Below are positions 24,301 to 35,197 of a stretch of DNA of 64,000 nt, piece after piece. The notes beneath the pieces are model-generated. The model was not told where the DNA came from, searched no databases, and was given only the letters and a program-made list of their open reading frames with translations. Positions within the stretch are counted from its first letter, which is position 1; each line of letters opens with the position of its first letter. Made by a program: the position numbers and the translations under genes. Source of the DNA: Sphaerosporella brunnea (lineage: Eukaryota > Ascomycota > Pezizomycetes > Pezizales > Pyronemataceae); NCBI GenBank assembly GCA_008704415.1, contig VXIS01000043.1:1-64000 (forward strand). Reading direction: 5' to 3'.

Positions 24301-25692
24301 CGCTCTTGAATAGTAGGCAGTAGTGGCGGAATGTAGTGCGAGAGATCCACCAATGCCTGGGTGAGTTTGACACTTAGTCCGCAGGAAAAGATGAGGTCGA
24401 GCAGCTCATGCATATACTTGGTTAGCGCCTGACCAACCGCAGTAGCCAACATACTAATGCACTCGAATATGGGCGCCTCCTGTTCTGCTCGTTGCGCACG
24501 GTTCCGACCCTTCACCGACAATCCCTCCTTGATACTGGCGAGAATAGCATCGAGATATGGTCCCATGTGGCTTCCGGAAGCCAGCGCTACATCGCCAATG
24601 GCCTTATATGCCGCACCTCGCTCGTCCGGATCCTTCTTTTTGAGTTGTGCCTGCAGATGCATCATAAACTTGTGCAGATAGCTTCCCATAAACTCGCTAG
24701 GACTGTATTTCGCCAACGATGGAATCATCTTGATGGTGAGTCGCCGAATACCCGGGTCGCGGTGGTCCTTGAGCCGTAATACCACATCGCATGAATCTCT
24801 GTAGCTGTCCTTCATGAACATACCCGCACTATCGAGCAACTGAAGGTATATTAGTAAACTACCGTGAATGGTATCTACTGTGCCGATCCGTAGTCCCTGC
24901 TTCGCCTCATCCAGAATCTTGTTATACCACGCGTCTCTGTTCTTCTGGTCGCGGAACTTCATGATTTGTAGGCACGACGCCAGCGCTTCCGCCGCCGTCT
25001 CGCGGATGAGAACCTTCGGATCTCGTAGCGCTACCCATATGACGTCCAAGATTTGGGGGATGAAGCTGTAGATCAAAGTTGGAGAGCTCCGCGCCAGCTC
25101 TCGTAGCAGCAGTACCGACGCGAACCTCCGGTTCTCCTGTCGATCGATCTGTAACCACTCAAGTGCCTGCTTCATTTCGCTCTCGACGAGCTCGGACGTC
25201 AGCGTTCCACCGGGGGCAGCGAGCTTCGCCAACGTTTTTGCGGCGAGCACCATGCAGTGATTGTCGTTGCCGCGCATGATGGATCTCAGGTAGTTTGCGT
25301 ATCGAGTCGTCTTCTGGGTACTATCGTCATGGTCGACATCGATCAGGACTCCGAGACTAAGGATCCCACCGATCTTGTCGGCGCTGTCATTGCTGTGGAT
25401 GAACTCAGAAACCTTACGGTTCACTTCCGCATAGTAGTATGTGAGTCGTTCCGGCGCGAGCTCTGCGAATTGTGTCAGCGCATGCAGAGCGCAGGTGGGT
25501 GGGCCGAACAACCTCGGGATGATATCTCGAGATGGATCTTGAGATCATTCGTAGCCTTCTGTCGCGCCTCCTCATGTCTACCCCGCAAGTCACCAGTTAG
25601 CGCGCCGCAACATGGCGAAGGTAAAAAGCAGCGGTGAGATCTCCGTACTTGCTCCGGATGTCGATGAAGATCCTCTCCAGCGTAGCGGCCAT
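18342..25692 (-). CDS. TOR: TOR serine/threonine kinase (PIKK)
   Basis: Six exons: 25692-25649, 25577-25513, 25462-24119, 24063-23863, 23814-18418 and 18361-18342, giving 2356 aa. All phases close and each junction restores conserved TOR sequence, for example [16 protein letters not shown] and [18 protein letters not shown] repeats fill the N-terminal half, then the FAT domain, then FRB (about 1834-1935, [15 protein letters not shown]), whose Ser1848 is the position that controls rapamycin-FKBP12 binding. The kinase domain has [11 protein letters not shown] (Asp about 2151) and HIDFGD (Asp about 2170). FATC ends [14 protein letters not shown]. The last five residues come from a 20-nt terminal exon; without it the frame runs into intron sequence. 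TOR is the catalytic subunit of TORC1/TORC2 and couples nutrients to growth; only one TOR is visible here. Intron donors are GTACGG, GTTGTT, GTATGC, GTACAT and GTATAT. Confidence 0.97.
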
Positions 25693-26306
25693 GATGGACC
25701 GGGGGTTCAGCGTGAGGAGGTCCTCAACCTGTTAACTGTCGTTGGTGCTTTCGTCGGGGGATGGTGTTGGGGGGAGGGGGTCGAGGGGATGGTGTTGTGG
25801 GTCGAGGGGCGATTGTGGTGATTGGGAGGTGGTGGGATGATGGCGGGTGGCTCAGATGTGTGGAGTGTGTGTTTGTGTGGATCGCGCGCTCATCAGTGAA
25901 ACAAAGCAGCCCCGAGGTGTGTGATCCGTGCTCAGCTAACCCTCCGATAGCGTGTAACGGGGGCTATTCCCAAAATAGACAAACCACTTTTACTTTTACT
26001 TTTAGTCTGTGCTTAAGTAAGTACCTATGTACGAGTACTCGTACATACGGGTCCTCAAGTATTACATTGCTAACCATACTATACGTACGTTTATTAGGCT
26101 ACAGAGTCTAACTCAAAACTGCACTGAAAAAAATAAACTCACGCTGAGATCGAGTGATGATATATGATTTGGGGTTTTTTTGACTTTCTTCGACGTCGCC
26201 GAACTAAATGCGCGCTCGCCGGACAACCAAATGCGAGCCCGACGAGTTTATCCTCCATCTCCATTAACTTCTCGATCTCTACCAACTGAGCTTCTTCTAC
26301 CACATT
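25693..26306. other. TOR upstream region
   Basis: A GT-rich stretch (about 25740-25890 on the plus strand, i.e. CA/CT-rich upstream of TOR) probably holds the TOR promoter and 5' leader. From about 26000 the sequence becomes AT-rich. No gene seen. Confidence 0.4.
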
Positions 26307-26700
26307 TCACCTGTGGGGGTTGCGAAATGAGCGCTCCAGAATGCGCATGTTGACATGGATATAGGATAACTTATCGGCCTTCTCTACTACAAGGCGGTTC
26401 CTCTTTTTATCATGAATGAGATTTCGAGTAGAAAAAGACCACTCCGATGGTACGGAATCAGAGAGTGTGTGAAGGAGCTTGCCTGCAAGTGTGGCAAGGT
26501 CTCTTGCGGAGGGTATCATTTCTTCCCAAAAGTTCAGTGCGTTGTTTGCAGGCTCCCAAATACGGCTTTGTGGACGGAATGGCTCTTGATGGCTGCGGTT
26601 TTTCGTCCTCAAGCTGCTAGTAAACAGAGGTTCAAGTTCACGGTTACCTTTGACGTCAGGATAGCGAGGCATTTCAGGTTGCCTGGTGTATGGAATGCCG
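26307..26700 (-). pseudogene. hAT transposase C-terminal relic
   Basis: The minus strand encodes about 120 residues that match the dimerisation domain of fungal hAT transposases: NALNFWEEMIPSARDLATLA, then SEWSFSTRNLIHDKKRNRL, then EKADKLSYIHVNMRIL. The usual 'S-E-R-x-F-S' appears as SEWSFS. Upstream sequence does not encode the catalytic RNase H-like region and no terminal repeats or 8-bp duplication were found, so this is a fragment. It is the only hAT coding sequence visible, although three non-autonomous hAT-type elements occur elsewhere in the window. Confidence 0.75.
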
Positions 26701-27361
26701 GTGCACAGGAGTGGGGCTTTATATCAAAATCTTCTCGCCTTCCAGACGCCGCGCTTCAGATTCAGGCCAGCCGGCGGCATAGACCTTTCCACCCAGACCC
26801 GTCTCACTCAAACAAGTTTTATACCTCTCCCAAGCGCTGTATTTTACAGTGTAAACCTACCTCGTGTTAAGAATTTTACCCGACACGTATGCAATCGAAC
26901 CGTAATTATCGACCCCTATACGGTAAGTACTCGCCCAAGTATCTGCGCTTTTGCGGCATGGAAATACAGGATTAATTCGGTATATTGGGGGATTAGAGTA
27001 ACTACAGTACCACTGACGGTACCAACCCCGGGTTCTTGAAACGGCTGCTTGTAGCACCCCCCGTTTTCTTACTTGCTAGCGTTATAACGGCTCTTTTTAT
27101 TGTTTTTTTTTATTTGACCAAGCAGATTTAATGAGGTTTCTTCTCACGTGATTGAGACCTACTGTGGTTCAATTCTCCGTACCATGGCGAAGCCCTTCCC
27201 CGTTCCCCATGATCACGTAACCAACATGCCCTTCAATCCGAAAATTGCCGAGTGACCGAGTGATACGGTGTGAAGCAAAACCCCCAATCATCACAAGCTT
27301 CGATCGGAGAGAACGATTCTGATAGAGGACCGGCTCTAGCCCCGAAATCCCATATTAAAAT
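26701..27361. other. spacer with dispersed repeat end
   Basis: No gene seen. A block at about 26967-26995 (ACAGGATTAATTCGGTAT, then GGGGGATT) recurs in inverted orientation at about 35643-35665, indicating a dispersed repeat. Confidence 0.5.
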
Positions 27362-29090
27362 CTACAACCTAGGCGCCTTATTTTCTCTGACGCCGACATC
27401 CCTCATCAACTCGGGCGATATGTCTTCGACCATCTCCGCCACCTTCCAAAGCCTCTTCTCATCGCCCCATTGGGTGATAACCTGAATACCGACAGGAGAT
27501 CCCTTTTCGTTGATATCCACGGGAACGCTGACGCTAGGAATACCCGCCAGACTCGCCGGGACGGTGAACACGTCATTGGCATACGTCTCGACATGGCTCT
27601 GGGCACGAACATCCTGGAGAGCAGGTGGGCGCGACAGAGCGGTAGGGACAACAATGGCGTCGACACCCTCGATGCGTGCCTCTGCCTCCCGGTTTAGGAG
27701 GAGATTCGGGAGTGCAAATACCTTGTCGAAATCCTGCTGCACGAGGCGGCGCACGCGTTGTGCTTGTAGGAAGTAGTTGCCGATAGCCTCCGAGGAGAGG
27801 GTATAAGTACCCAGGATTATACGGCGTTGCACTTCAGGGCCAAATCCCTCTTGCCGTGTGCGAGCGAAGAGTATCTCGCCCCTTTCCGGGCTTGACCGGT
27901 CCTCTAGAGATCTGTGGCCGTAGCGTAACCCGTCGTATCGTGCTAGGTTTGAAGACGCCTCCGCGGGGGCAAGAATGTAGTATGCGGCTAGCGCTGCGCG
28001 CGTATTTGGGAGCGAGATGTCGACAATTTCGCAACCCTCGGTCTGGAGATGTTGCAGCGTTTGTTCCCAGGCTGCGCGAACCGCGGGTGTCAGCTCTTCG
28101 AGGTTGTATTCGGCCGGTACGCCGATTCGGAGGCTACGTTTGGCGTCGATAGCCTTCCGGTGGTGGTGCAGCGCTTCGCCGACCACCTGTCGGGTGTGCT
28201 TAGGGATGCTGGTGGGGTCTTTTGGATCGTAATGGCTAAGGAGCTCTAATACGAAAAGTGAGCTGAGTTCGGGGCAGAGAAGGGAGGAAAGGAGAGGTAC
28301 GGAAAATGTGTTTGGACTCCCACACTTCCCGGGACAATATTCCGACTGTGTCGAGGGAATTGGCGTACGCGATCACGCCCCATCGCGAGATAAGACCATA
28401 TGAGGGTTTGAACCCGATTATGCCGCAGTAGGAAGCCGGAAGTCGTACCGAGCCGCCGGTGTCGGTTCCCAGGGCACTGGGAGAGGGTCAGTACGTCGGT
28501 AAATGTAAACTGTGGCGGGCCAGAGAAACTGACAAGTGACACATTCCGGCAACCACAGCGGCAGCGCTTCCACCGGAGCTTCCACCAGCCGAGAGCGCGG
28601 CACGTCCGGGAAATCGCGGTCTCTCAACCGCTCCAAAGGCTGAGTATGTCGAATGACTGCCCATTCCGAATTCGTCCATATTGGTCTTCCCCATGATGAT
28701 GCAACCAGCTTCGCGGAGCTTCTCTACCACGGTTGCGTCAAACGGCGAGACATAGTCTATCTGTCGCCTTCAGCTCAGTCTCTCTTCCGCAATGCGGCCG
28801 GGTGGTAACGAACCCCGTAGCATGTCGCTGCCGCATGTCGTCGGCAGATCCGTAGTCACAATGTTGTCTTTTATGGCTACAAGGCGCCCGTCAAAGATCG
28901 ATTTCTTCGGCTCGCGGTTGAACACCCGCTTGTCTGCGGCGGTTACCTGCTCGATGATTTGCTCGTCCGGTAGCAGCGAGGTGAAAGCATTGATGTAGGC
29001 GTTCTTTTTTATCACGTCGAGAGAGGTGGTGGCAGCTTTGGTGATTCCCAGTGGAAAGCTGAACGTGGGAGTCGGGCGTAGAGTCTGCAT
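27362..29090 (-). CDS. HER2: mitochondrial glutamyl-tRNA(Gln) amidotransferase subunit A
   Basis: Four exons: 29090-28814, 28756-28534, 28476-28301 and 28245-27362, giving 519 aa. Donors are GTTCGT, GTCAGT and GTACCT. Splicing joins SDMLR to [17 protein letters not shown] to ALGTDTGGS, and SKHIF to [13 protein letters not shown], all standard GatA sequence. The amidase Ser-cisSer-Lys triad is visible: Lys74 in VAIKDN, Ser152 in GGSSGGS and Ser176 in [27 protein letters not shown] is a GatA-specific block. The protein transamidates Glu-tRNA(Gln) in mitochondria together with GatB and GatF. The first in-frame ATG is at 29090; the next upstream in-frame stop leaves no other ATG, and the short N-terminus is basic enough for import but not a strong presequence. 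Transcribed divergently from the thioesterase gene. Confidence 0.93.
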
Positions 29091-29418
29091 TGGGGGCAAT
29101 TCGGCGGGGTTGACTTTCGCGCTGGTTGAGGTGCCGAGCGTAGCCGAAGTTGTGGTGATGGGAAAAGCAGGCTTATCTAAGTACCATTACACCTCCAGAC
29201 TGACTGGACAGCACTCGGTAATAGCCCTAGTCCCACGATATCTCACTCGTATTTATCCTTGCCTAGAGCCAATTCCAACACGCGCTTCGGGGGGTGAAAC
29301 ATGCCAAGTTCCGGGAGAGCGGTGAAGCAGAGTTGCCCGGCTGCAGAGCTTACGTCATCTTTTCCAACTATCTGCTCGAAGCTTTCGCTCTGGAAATCAC
29401 TCGACCAACCAACCAACA
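29091..29418. promoter_or_regulatory. bidirectional promoter between GatA and thioesterase genes
   Basis: The two start codons are 328 bp apart and point away from each other. Seen in the gap: a CCAAT box at 29269-29273, an ATF/CREB-like TTACGTCAT at 29350-29358, and a GATA-type TTATCT near 29174. Function is inferred from position and motifs only. Confidence 0.55.
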
Positions 29419-30000
29419 ATGTCGGCTCCGAAAACCCTCAAATTCGTTCGCTCGGTCCGTACGAGCTCCCCCCTCCACATCGGATAGAGTATATCAGGTG
29501 CATGTAATTACTGATCCTCACTGCAGGTCTGGAATTCCTTCCAAGCATCCAGCGGCCTTGAACCCCGCCTGCTCAGCGGATTGACTGTAACCTCCGCCGT
29601 ACCCGGACGGGTAAAATTCACCCTCCCAATCGAAAGGCACCATACGAACCGGCTATCAATTCTTCACGGGGGCACGATCGCGTCGATGGTGGATTTGGGC
29701 GGATCATTGGCGGTAGCATCGCGCGGACTGTTTTCAACGGGTGTCTCGACGGATCTCAACGTTACGTATCTTTCGAGTGGGGGGAAGGCGGGAGATGTGA
29801 TCGAGGGGGAAGTGGTGTGCGATAAGTTTGGAGGAACGATGGCGTTTACGAGCATCGTGTTTAGGGATGCTAAGGGCAATTTGGTCGCAAGGGGAAGCCA
29901 CACCAAGTTCATCCGAATGGCGTGGCAAGGGGACGGGAACATTGTCGAGGAGATTGAAGCGGAGGAGAAGGCGCTGAAGGAGCAGCAGCAGCAGGCGTAG
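29419..30000 (+). CDS. hotdog-fold acyl-CoA thioesterase (ACOT13/Them2-like)
   Basis: Two exons, 29419-29454 and 29527-30000, giving 169 aa. The 72-nt intron uses donor GTCCGT and acceptor TGCAG, and joins LKFVRS to VWNSFQASSGLEP, the usual start of this family. The hotdog domain includes NRLSILHGGTIASMVDLGGS, with the His-Gly-Gly and helix of the PaaI/4HBT fold, then DLNVTYLSSGGKAGDVIEGE and an HTKFIR end. A charged Gln-rich tail (EEKALKEQQQQA) follows. Members hydrolyse medium- and long-chain acyl-CoAs and are often mitochondria-associated. Divergent partner of the GatA gene. Confidence 0.88.
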
Positions 30001-30071
30001 AGACCCTTTGCTTCCGTAGTAGATACCAGCGGGCATAGAAGAAAGAAATCACCATCACTATCACCCTTGAT

Positions 30072-30627
30072 CAGTGTTCTCAACAGCCAGCCAGCCGGGC
30101 CGGCTGCGTCGAGCTGCAACGGGCTGATCAAAAAGCCGGCCCGGGTTTTTAATGCACCGGCCGGCGGGTTGCGTCAATTGCTTGAGCAGCAGCGAAATGG
30201 CAAACACACTCGCTTCTTTAATCACCCGCAAGCTCTGACTGAAGGTTGTGGATTCTTGAAACCCTACTCGCGCACTTTCGTAATCCATGCATGCCGGCTG
30301 GAGCGATGGCTCAGTCACTGCGCCACAGTGCGCTAAGGCCTCCCGGCGCAAGCCACACCTGTGGTTCTTCAATGCACGTAGAGCCAGTAGCAAGCTCTTC
30401 TGATCCTATTATATTTGCATCTCAGCGATCAACGGTGTCAACTCTGGTGGGTGTCGTTGTCGCTACGACTTGCTGTGGCGTTTGGTTCATCAATTATCAC
30501 GCTGTATGTCGCAGCCCGCAGCCAGCCAGCCGGCCATGTGCGGCTGATCAAACAGCCAGCCCAGCCGGCCCATTCCCACAGCCGGGCTGTCAGCCCGGGC
30601 TTTTTGGGCCGGCTGTTGAGAACTCTG
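30072..30627. mobile_element. 556-bp hAT-type MITE with 8-bp target duplication
   Basis: The left end reads CAGTGTTCTCAACAGCC and the right end is its inverse (GGCTGTTGAGAACTCTG). Flanks are CCCTTGAT (30064-30071) and GCCTTGAT (30628-30635), an 8-bp duplication with one change, as hAT elements make. The interior is AGCC/GGCT-rich near both ends and non-coding. A second member with the same ends lies at 37163-37498. Confidence 0.85.
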
Positions 30628-30897
30628 GCCTTGATCACCTCAACCTCGGTTCCCGCGTCTGGATTAGAAATCCCGGCAATGGCAACGCAACAGAGGTGAT
30701 TGATGACGCAACGGACCTGTCTGTGCGGACTCTGCGGAGTTAACGTGGTGGGGTTAAAGTGTTCCCCGCCAGAGCCAGCGCAAGCTGCATCTCCGAAACG
30801 CCAGGCTAGTGTATACAAAACCTGGAAAATCCGGGGCGTCGATATTGCTCCCGCAACACTTCACGGCCGAAAGAATCTCCTCCTTCCAGCTATCAAA

Positions 30898-32155
30898 ATG
30901 ACCCGTGTTCTCCTCACTGGTATGTTCTCCGCTCTCCAAGCTCAACAATGCATAGCTAACACTGCTCACAGGTGCCTCCGGCTTCATTGCCAGTTCGTCC
31001 GGTCCTCTTCCCCGCAGAATTGCCCACAAAACTGACCGATTGCTCCACCAGCCCACATTCTGGACATCCTCTTTGCCCACGGCCACTCCGTGCGCATCAC
31101 CGTGCGCTCCGAAGAAAAGGCGCAAAAGATCGTTTCCGCATACCCCGAGCACGCCGACAAGCTCGACTACGTGATCGTTCCCGACATTGCCGCCGCCGGA
31201 GCCTTCGACAAGGCGGTACAGAGCGAGCCGCCGTTCGAGGCGGTGTTGCAGTGCGTTCTTTCCCTTTCCAGCACAAGATCAACCCAGCTAACAATATCTT
31301 CAGCACTGCTTCTCCCTTCCATTTCCGCGTGACAGATATCAGGAAGGACCTGCTCGACCCGGCAATCAATGGCACAACCGGCATCCTCCACGCCATCAAA
31401 AAATATGCGCCCAGCGTAAAGCGGGTAGTAATCACCTCCTCGTTCGCCAGTATCATCGACCCGACCAAGGGCACACGGCCCGGCCACGTGTACAGCGAAG
31501 CGGACTGGAACCCGGTGACGATCGAGGAGGCGACACGGGATCCGGGCACCGGGTACCGGGCTTCCAAGACGCTGGCCGAAAAGAGTGCGTGGAATTTCGT
31601 CGAGGACGAGAAGCCAAACTTTGAGATCTCGACCATCAACCCGCCGCTGGTGTTTGGACCTATCAAGGAGTACTCTTCCTCCTCGTTGGACGCTATAAAT
31701 ACCTCGAACGAAGTCTTCCGCAATATCGTCCAGGGGAAGTACAAAGAGAAACTTCCGCCCAATGGTACGTACGTGTGGGTCGATGTGCGCGATGTGGCGG
31801 CGGCGCATGTGGCCGCTTTTGAGAAGCCTGAGGCGGCGGGAAAGAGGTTCTTTATTGTCGAGGGAAGCTACTGTAAGCCCCCCTTACAAACAACCGCTTC
31901 CCCAGCTGGATGCTAATATAGCGGTTTGAAACAGTCTCGAACCAGCAGATTGCGGATATCATTGTGAAGAACTTCCCAGAGTACAAAGATCAGGTGCCCG
32001 CGCAGCGGGAAGCGAACGATGGATTTAATTACAAGGAGGGCGAGATATACACCGTTGATAACTCCAGGAGTAAGCAGGTGTTGGGGTTGAAGTACCACAC
32101 GTTTGAGCAGAGCGTCGTTGATACAATTAAGAGCTTGAAGGCATTGGGATTGTAG
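30898..32155 (+). CDS. NAD(P)-dependent aldehyde/ketone reductase (extended SDR, GRE2-like)
   Basis: Five exons: 30898-30919, 30972-30992, 31052-31250, 31304-31872 and 31935-32155, giving 343 aa. Donors are GTATGT, GTTCGT, GTGCGT and GTAAGC. The first two exons are only 22 and 21 nt and together encode the nucleotide-binding motif TGASGFIAT. The mature sequence continues HILDILFAHGHSVRITVRS, then HTASPFHF, the active-site VVITSSFAS, and YRASK with Tyr165 and Lys169. INPPLVFGP is typical of the dihydroflavonol-4-reductase / methylglyoxal reductase branch. Likely a cytosolic NADPH-dependent reductase of aldehydes or diketones; exact substrate unknown. A naive reading starting in exon 2 would miss the cofactor site. 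Confidence 0.92.
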
Positions 32156-32644
32156 ATCGATTGCGCCTTGCTGTAGATATGATAGAGCTACCTGGAAATT
32201 TAGAGATAGACATATCAATGGTTCTTTACACCGTATAATTTCTTGACTTCTTCGCAATTTAAAATACGCATTTATGGTGCTAGGGGAGTAGCTAGGGAGA
32301 CACACAGGGAAATGCAAAAAATTCATCAATTACGCTTGAATCGCAAAATCCCATCCGCCAGCCTCATTCCCCAAAAACCTTGCCGGTCGTGGGTTCGAAT
32401 GCAGCCTTTGGTTGGTCGCATACCGGCATCATCTGTCGCTGTGAAGCCTACTGCGATTCGGTCTTTGGGGCGTCAGCAGGTGTCTTTCTGGGCGAGGGCA
32501 ATGAAGTAGAAGAGTTTCTCTGCCGCTTCTCACATGGGCATCGGGGTTCTACTCTCAGAAAAACCTAACCGTCACCACCCGGACTGTTGAATCCTTCGCG
32601 CGAAGAAGTTAAGAAATCCTACGGTATTGTTGTGATAGTAGTTA
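32156..32644. other. spacer downstream of the reductase
   Basis: 3' flank of the reductase. No gene seen. A B-box-like GGGTTCGAATG near 32390 has no matching A box or cloverleaf. Confidence 0.4.
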
Positions 32645-32760
32645 CCGGATCTACTCGTCAATAAGGAAGATAGATAAGGTTGCGGCGTAGTTACTTCGCC
32701 ATGGTGGCTCGATGACTGTGCCACGGCCTTATCTCTCTTCCTCATTGACGATCGATCCAG
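32645..32760. mobile_element. 116-bp TA-flanked MITE
   Basis: Left CCGGATCTACTCGTCAATAA and right (inverted) CTGGATCGATCGTCAATGAG, continuing into GGAAGATAGATAAGG / GGAAGAGAGATAAGG, form a near-perfect stem around a short loop. TA dinucleotides flank at 32643-32644 and 32761-32762. The ends match those of the MITEs at 13-14 kb. Confidence 0.75.
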
Positions 32761-32762
32761 TA

Positions 32763-33991
32763 GCTTTGTACCGGTGGACCGGCACTCGGAGCTCCTGTGT
32801 TTCCCAGCTTCCCTGGCGTAAACCCAGGCTTGGGGGGTCTGTCGGATCAAAACGATCTGGCTAGCTGGCTAGCTATATGGAGTTTTTAGATATTTGCTTG
32901 GAGGGAGTGCATTCGGCACCCCCCACTACCTATGTACTCTAGTTACATGGTTTTTTTGTTGTTGTGCTTACCGGTTGTTTAAAGGTGAGCATGAGCGGAA
33001 GGTCGATAGAATTCTTGGCTACTGATTTATACCCTTCTCCGTTTTCATGACCTTTTTTTTGGTGGTCGTAAACGGCTTGGTCAACGCATTTTTTACCTTT
33101 CGTGATGAGAAGGTGGCAAGGTGGCTCACGGATATACAATATTAGAAATTGGTAGGTATTATTCAGAGCAACGGGAAGATCTTCGAGTGTTTTCGAGTGA
33201 TTTGTTGTGATCCATGTTTTTCTCTCTCTCTCTATTGTATGGCGCAATGATCAAGCGTCGAGCGCGGGAAACGCTGCTGGTGGCTCGCGCCCGGCGCCTG
33301 ACTCTCAGCCATGCGCAGTGTAGAGATGGCAGCATGGTGTGGTGCTAAGTACCTTCAGCTTCCGTCTCTCAGGTGAGCGCTCTTCGTCAAAAAAAAAGAA
33401 AATCTGCATTAAGTATACCAGACAGGAAACGGGAAAGTTTTTTCTCGCAAGCATGTATGGGTAGTTTTTTTGCGCGCGCGCATTGGCTGTGCGAACACTC
33501 ACTCATTCACTCAATCACTCACTCACTCACTCTCACTCGTGCAGTGGTGAGAGGTGACTTGACTACCTTATGCCCAAGCCGACTCGAACGAAAGCGATTC
33601 AGGCTCGCATACTGAGTCTTGGGCAATCCACCACGGACGTATCAGACTGATCTGCTCACTTCATACCCACATATCAAAATTTACTTTGCCTTCGAGCACC
33701 GCCCGCGCGCACCATGCCTGCGTTAAAATGTGCTTTTGTAGGGCCGGCTCGTGTCCATCACTAGAGGCGACGCTTTAGATTTCGGAAGGATGTTGTGTAA
33801 GAGCTGATCTTTATGGTTTCTGGGTTGTGCGGCCAGTCTTACCAGGTAAAGGACGTGAGCAGGGAGGCTGCTGGATGCATTTATTTCACAATGATGACAG
33901 TTAACGTTACGGGCCAAGAGCTGCAGGGCAGCGTCACTTATTTATTTATGGCCTGACGTGTGAGGTCGAGGTATTGGTATGCACAAGCTGG
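32763..33991. other. gene-free spacer
   Basis: No gene supported. Contains a (CACT)n microsatellite at about 33496-33538 and a GCGCGCGC run near 33472. Confidence 0.5.
33496..33538. repeat. imperfect CACT microsatellite
   Basis: About ten CACT/ATTC units in 43 bp, with two interruptions. Confidence 0.7.
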
Positions 33992-33993
33992 TA

Positions 33994-34155
33994 AGGTGTA
34001 TATAGAAGCAGGTATTCTACTGCCCCGTCCTGTCCTGACAACTTTTGCGGGCTGCCTTTTTAGGGAATCTTCAGGCTCAACTGTCAGAATCTTGACCCAA
34101 AAAGGCAACCCGCAAATGTTGTCACGCGTCAGGGCGGGCAGTACTAGTACACCCC
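33994..34155. mobile_element. 162-bp foldback element
   Basis: Two inverted arms of roughly 45 bp (about 34020-34066 and 34098-34145) share ACTGCCC, TGACAAC and GCGGGCTGCCTTTTT with a handful of mismatches, around a loop of about 30 bp. Outer sequences GGTGTA / TACACC are also inverted, and TA sits on both sides (33992-33993, 34156-34157). Non-coding. Confidence 0.6.
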
Positions 34156-34435
34156 TATTGATTGAGTACTCTTTGTCTATTCCGATCATCACTGCAGGTG
34201 CGGCTGCACACACGCGCCGTTCCGTCGCCGTTAGGGATGGTTACACGGTGATGATCGAATGTAGAGGCTGTATTAACTAAGGAAGAGACGAATGTCTTTT
34301 GGCGATTCGATATCAATGTGTGCGTGTGTTTGCCAACCAAAATACAGATGTGGTTCAAATAAAGTAGACAGTATGCAATGAGCACAGAGGACTCCAAAAC
34401 TACAATCAGATATCTCTATAGATAGCATCAAACAT

Positions 34436-35197
34436 CTAGAAAGCGGCAACAACAACTCCAGCCACCGCCATCAATGCCAACGCTGACTTCCCCAACCTAA
34501 GATCCGCCGCCGCAGAGGTTGGCTCACTCGAAGCAGCAGCGCTAGCTCCCGCGCCGCTCGAGGCCGACGCCTGCTTGCCCGCGGAAACCGTAGCAGTACC
34601 CGTCTTGGTAGCCGTAGCTGTTACAGAGCTCTTAGTACTAGTAATCCCGGCGGTCGTCGACGAAGAAGCAGAAGCAGACGCCTTCATGTCGAGCGCCACA
34701 TCAATCTCGGCTCTTCCGATAACCGGCTGCTTGGTAGACCTATCGATCTCACTACTCCAAGCTTCGGTTGCATCTTTTCCAACGCCAACACACGACCATC
34801 CCACCACGTTCCAAGCGCAGATGCCTGGGTTGGGACCATCGCTCGAGTCCTGCACCACCTTCACGCTGGCGCCGCCCTTCTCGGTGCACGCCACAAACGC
34901 GTTCGTGATCGCCTGCTCGAAGCCTAAGTAGAACTGGGTTTCGTCCTTGCTGTCGGAGCCTGAAGCTAGGAGAAGGCAGTCGCGGCAAGCCATCGAGCCG
35001 GTGATCCAGGAGTCGTTGCAGATGCAGGCCTCCGCGTCGCCCGAGGGCCCGATTCCTTGGCAGTCGACTACGGTTTGGAGGAACGGCGTGCAGCCGCACT
35101 CGGAGAGGAGGGTGGGGGAGATGATTTTCAGCGGCTTGGGAGGGCCCATGTTTGCCAGCGCTGTTGAGGCCAGGAGGAGGAGAGCGAGCGGCGACAT
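34436..35197 (-). CDS. GPI-anchored cysteine-rich cell-surface protein
   Basis: Single exon, 253 aa. Residues 1-15 (MSPLALLLLASTALA) are a signal peptide with a good AxA-type cleavage site. The mature part (about 16-150) has around ten cysteines (CGC, DCQG, EACIC, ACRDC, ACTEKG, GICAW, SCVG), in an arrangement reminiscent of but not identical to CFEM domains. A Ser/Thr/Ala-rich stalk follows (about 160-230), then a small-residue site and a C-terminal hydrophobic tail (ALALMAVAGVVVAAF), as in GPI precursors. Such proteins sit in the plasma membrane or wall. The exact family is not recognised. Confidence 0.82.
   Translation of the reverse strand: MSPLALLLLASTALANMGPPKPLKIISPTLLSECGCTPFLQTVVDCQGIGPSGDAEACICNDSWITGSMACRDCLLLASGSDSKDETQFYLGFEQAITNAFVACTEKGGASVKVVQDSSDGPNPGICAWNVVGWSCVGVGKDATEAWSSEIDRSTKQPVIGRAEIDVALDMKASASASSSTTAGITSTKSSVTATATKTGTATVSAGKQASASSGAGASAAASSEPTSAAADLRLGKSALALMAVAGVVVAAF

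Noticed and set aside
14852..25692. Possible biosynthetic or signalling gene cluster around TOR
   Set aside because: Neighbours are unrelated single genes on the same strand; no backbone synthase, transporter or regulator typical of a cluster.
28534..28545. Alternative GatA splice donor GTGTCA nine bases upstream
   Set aside because: It is also in phase, but the donor GTCAGT gives [14 protein letters not shown], which fits the GatA family better.
32380..32420. tRNA-like B box GGGTTCGAATG
   Set aside because: No A box at the right distance and no cloverleaf could be drawn; similar isolated B-box-like words near 42410 and 46650 were dropped for the same reason.
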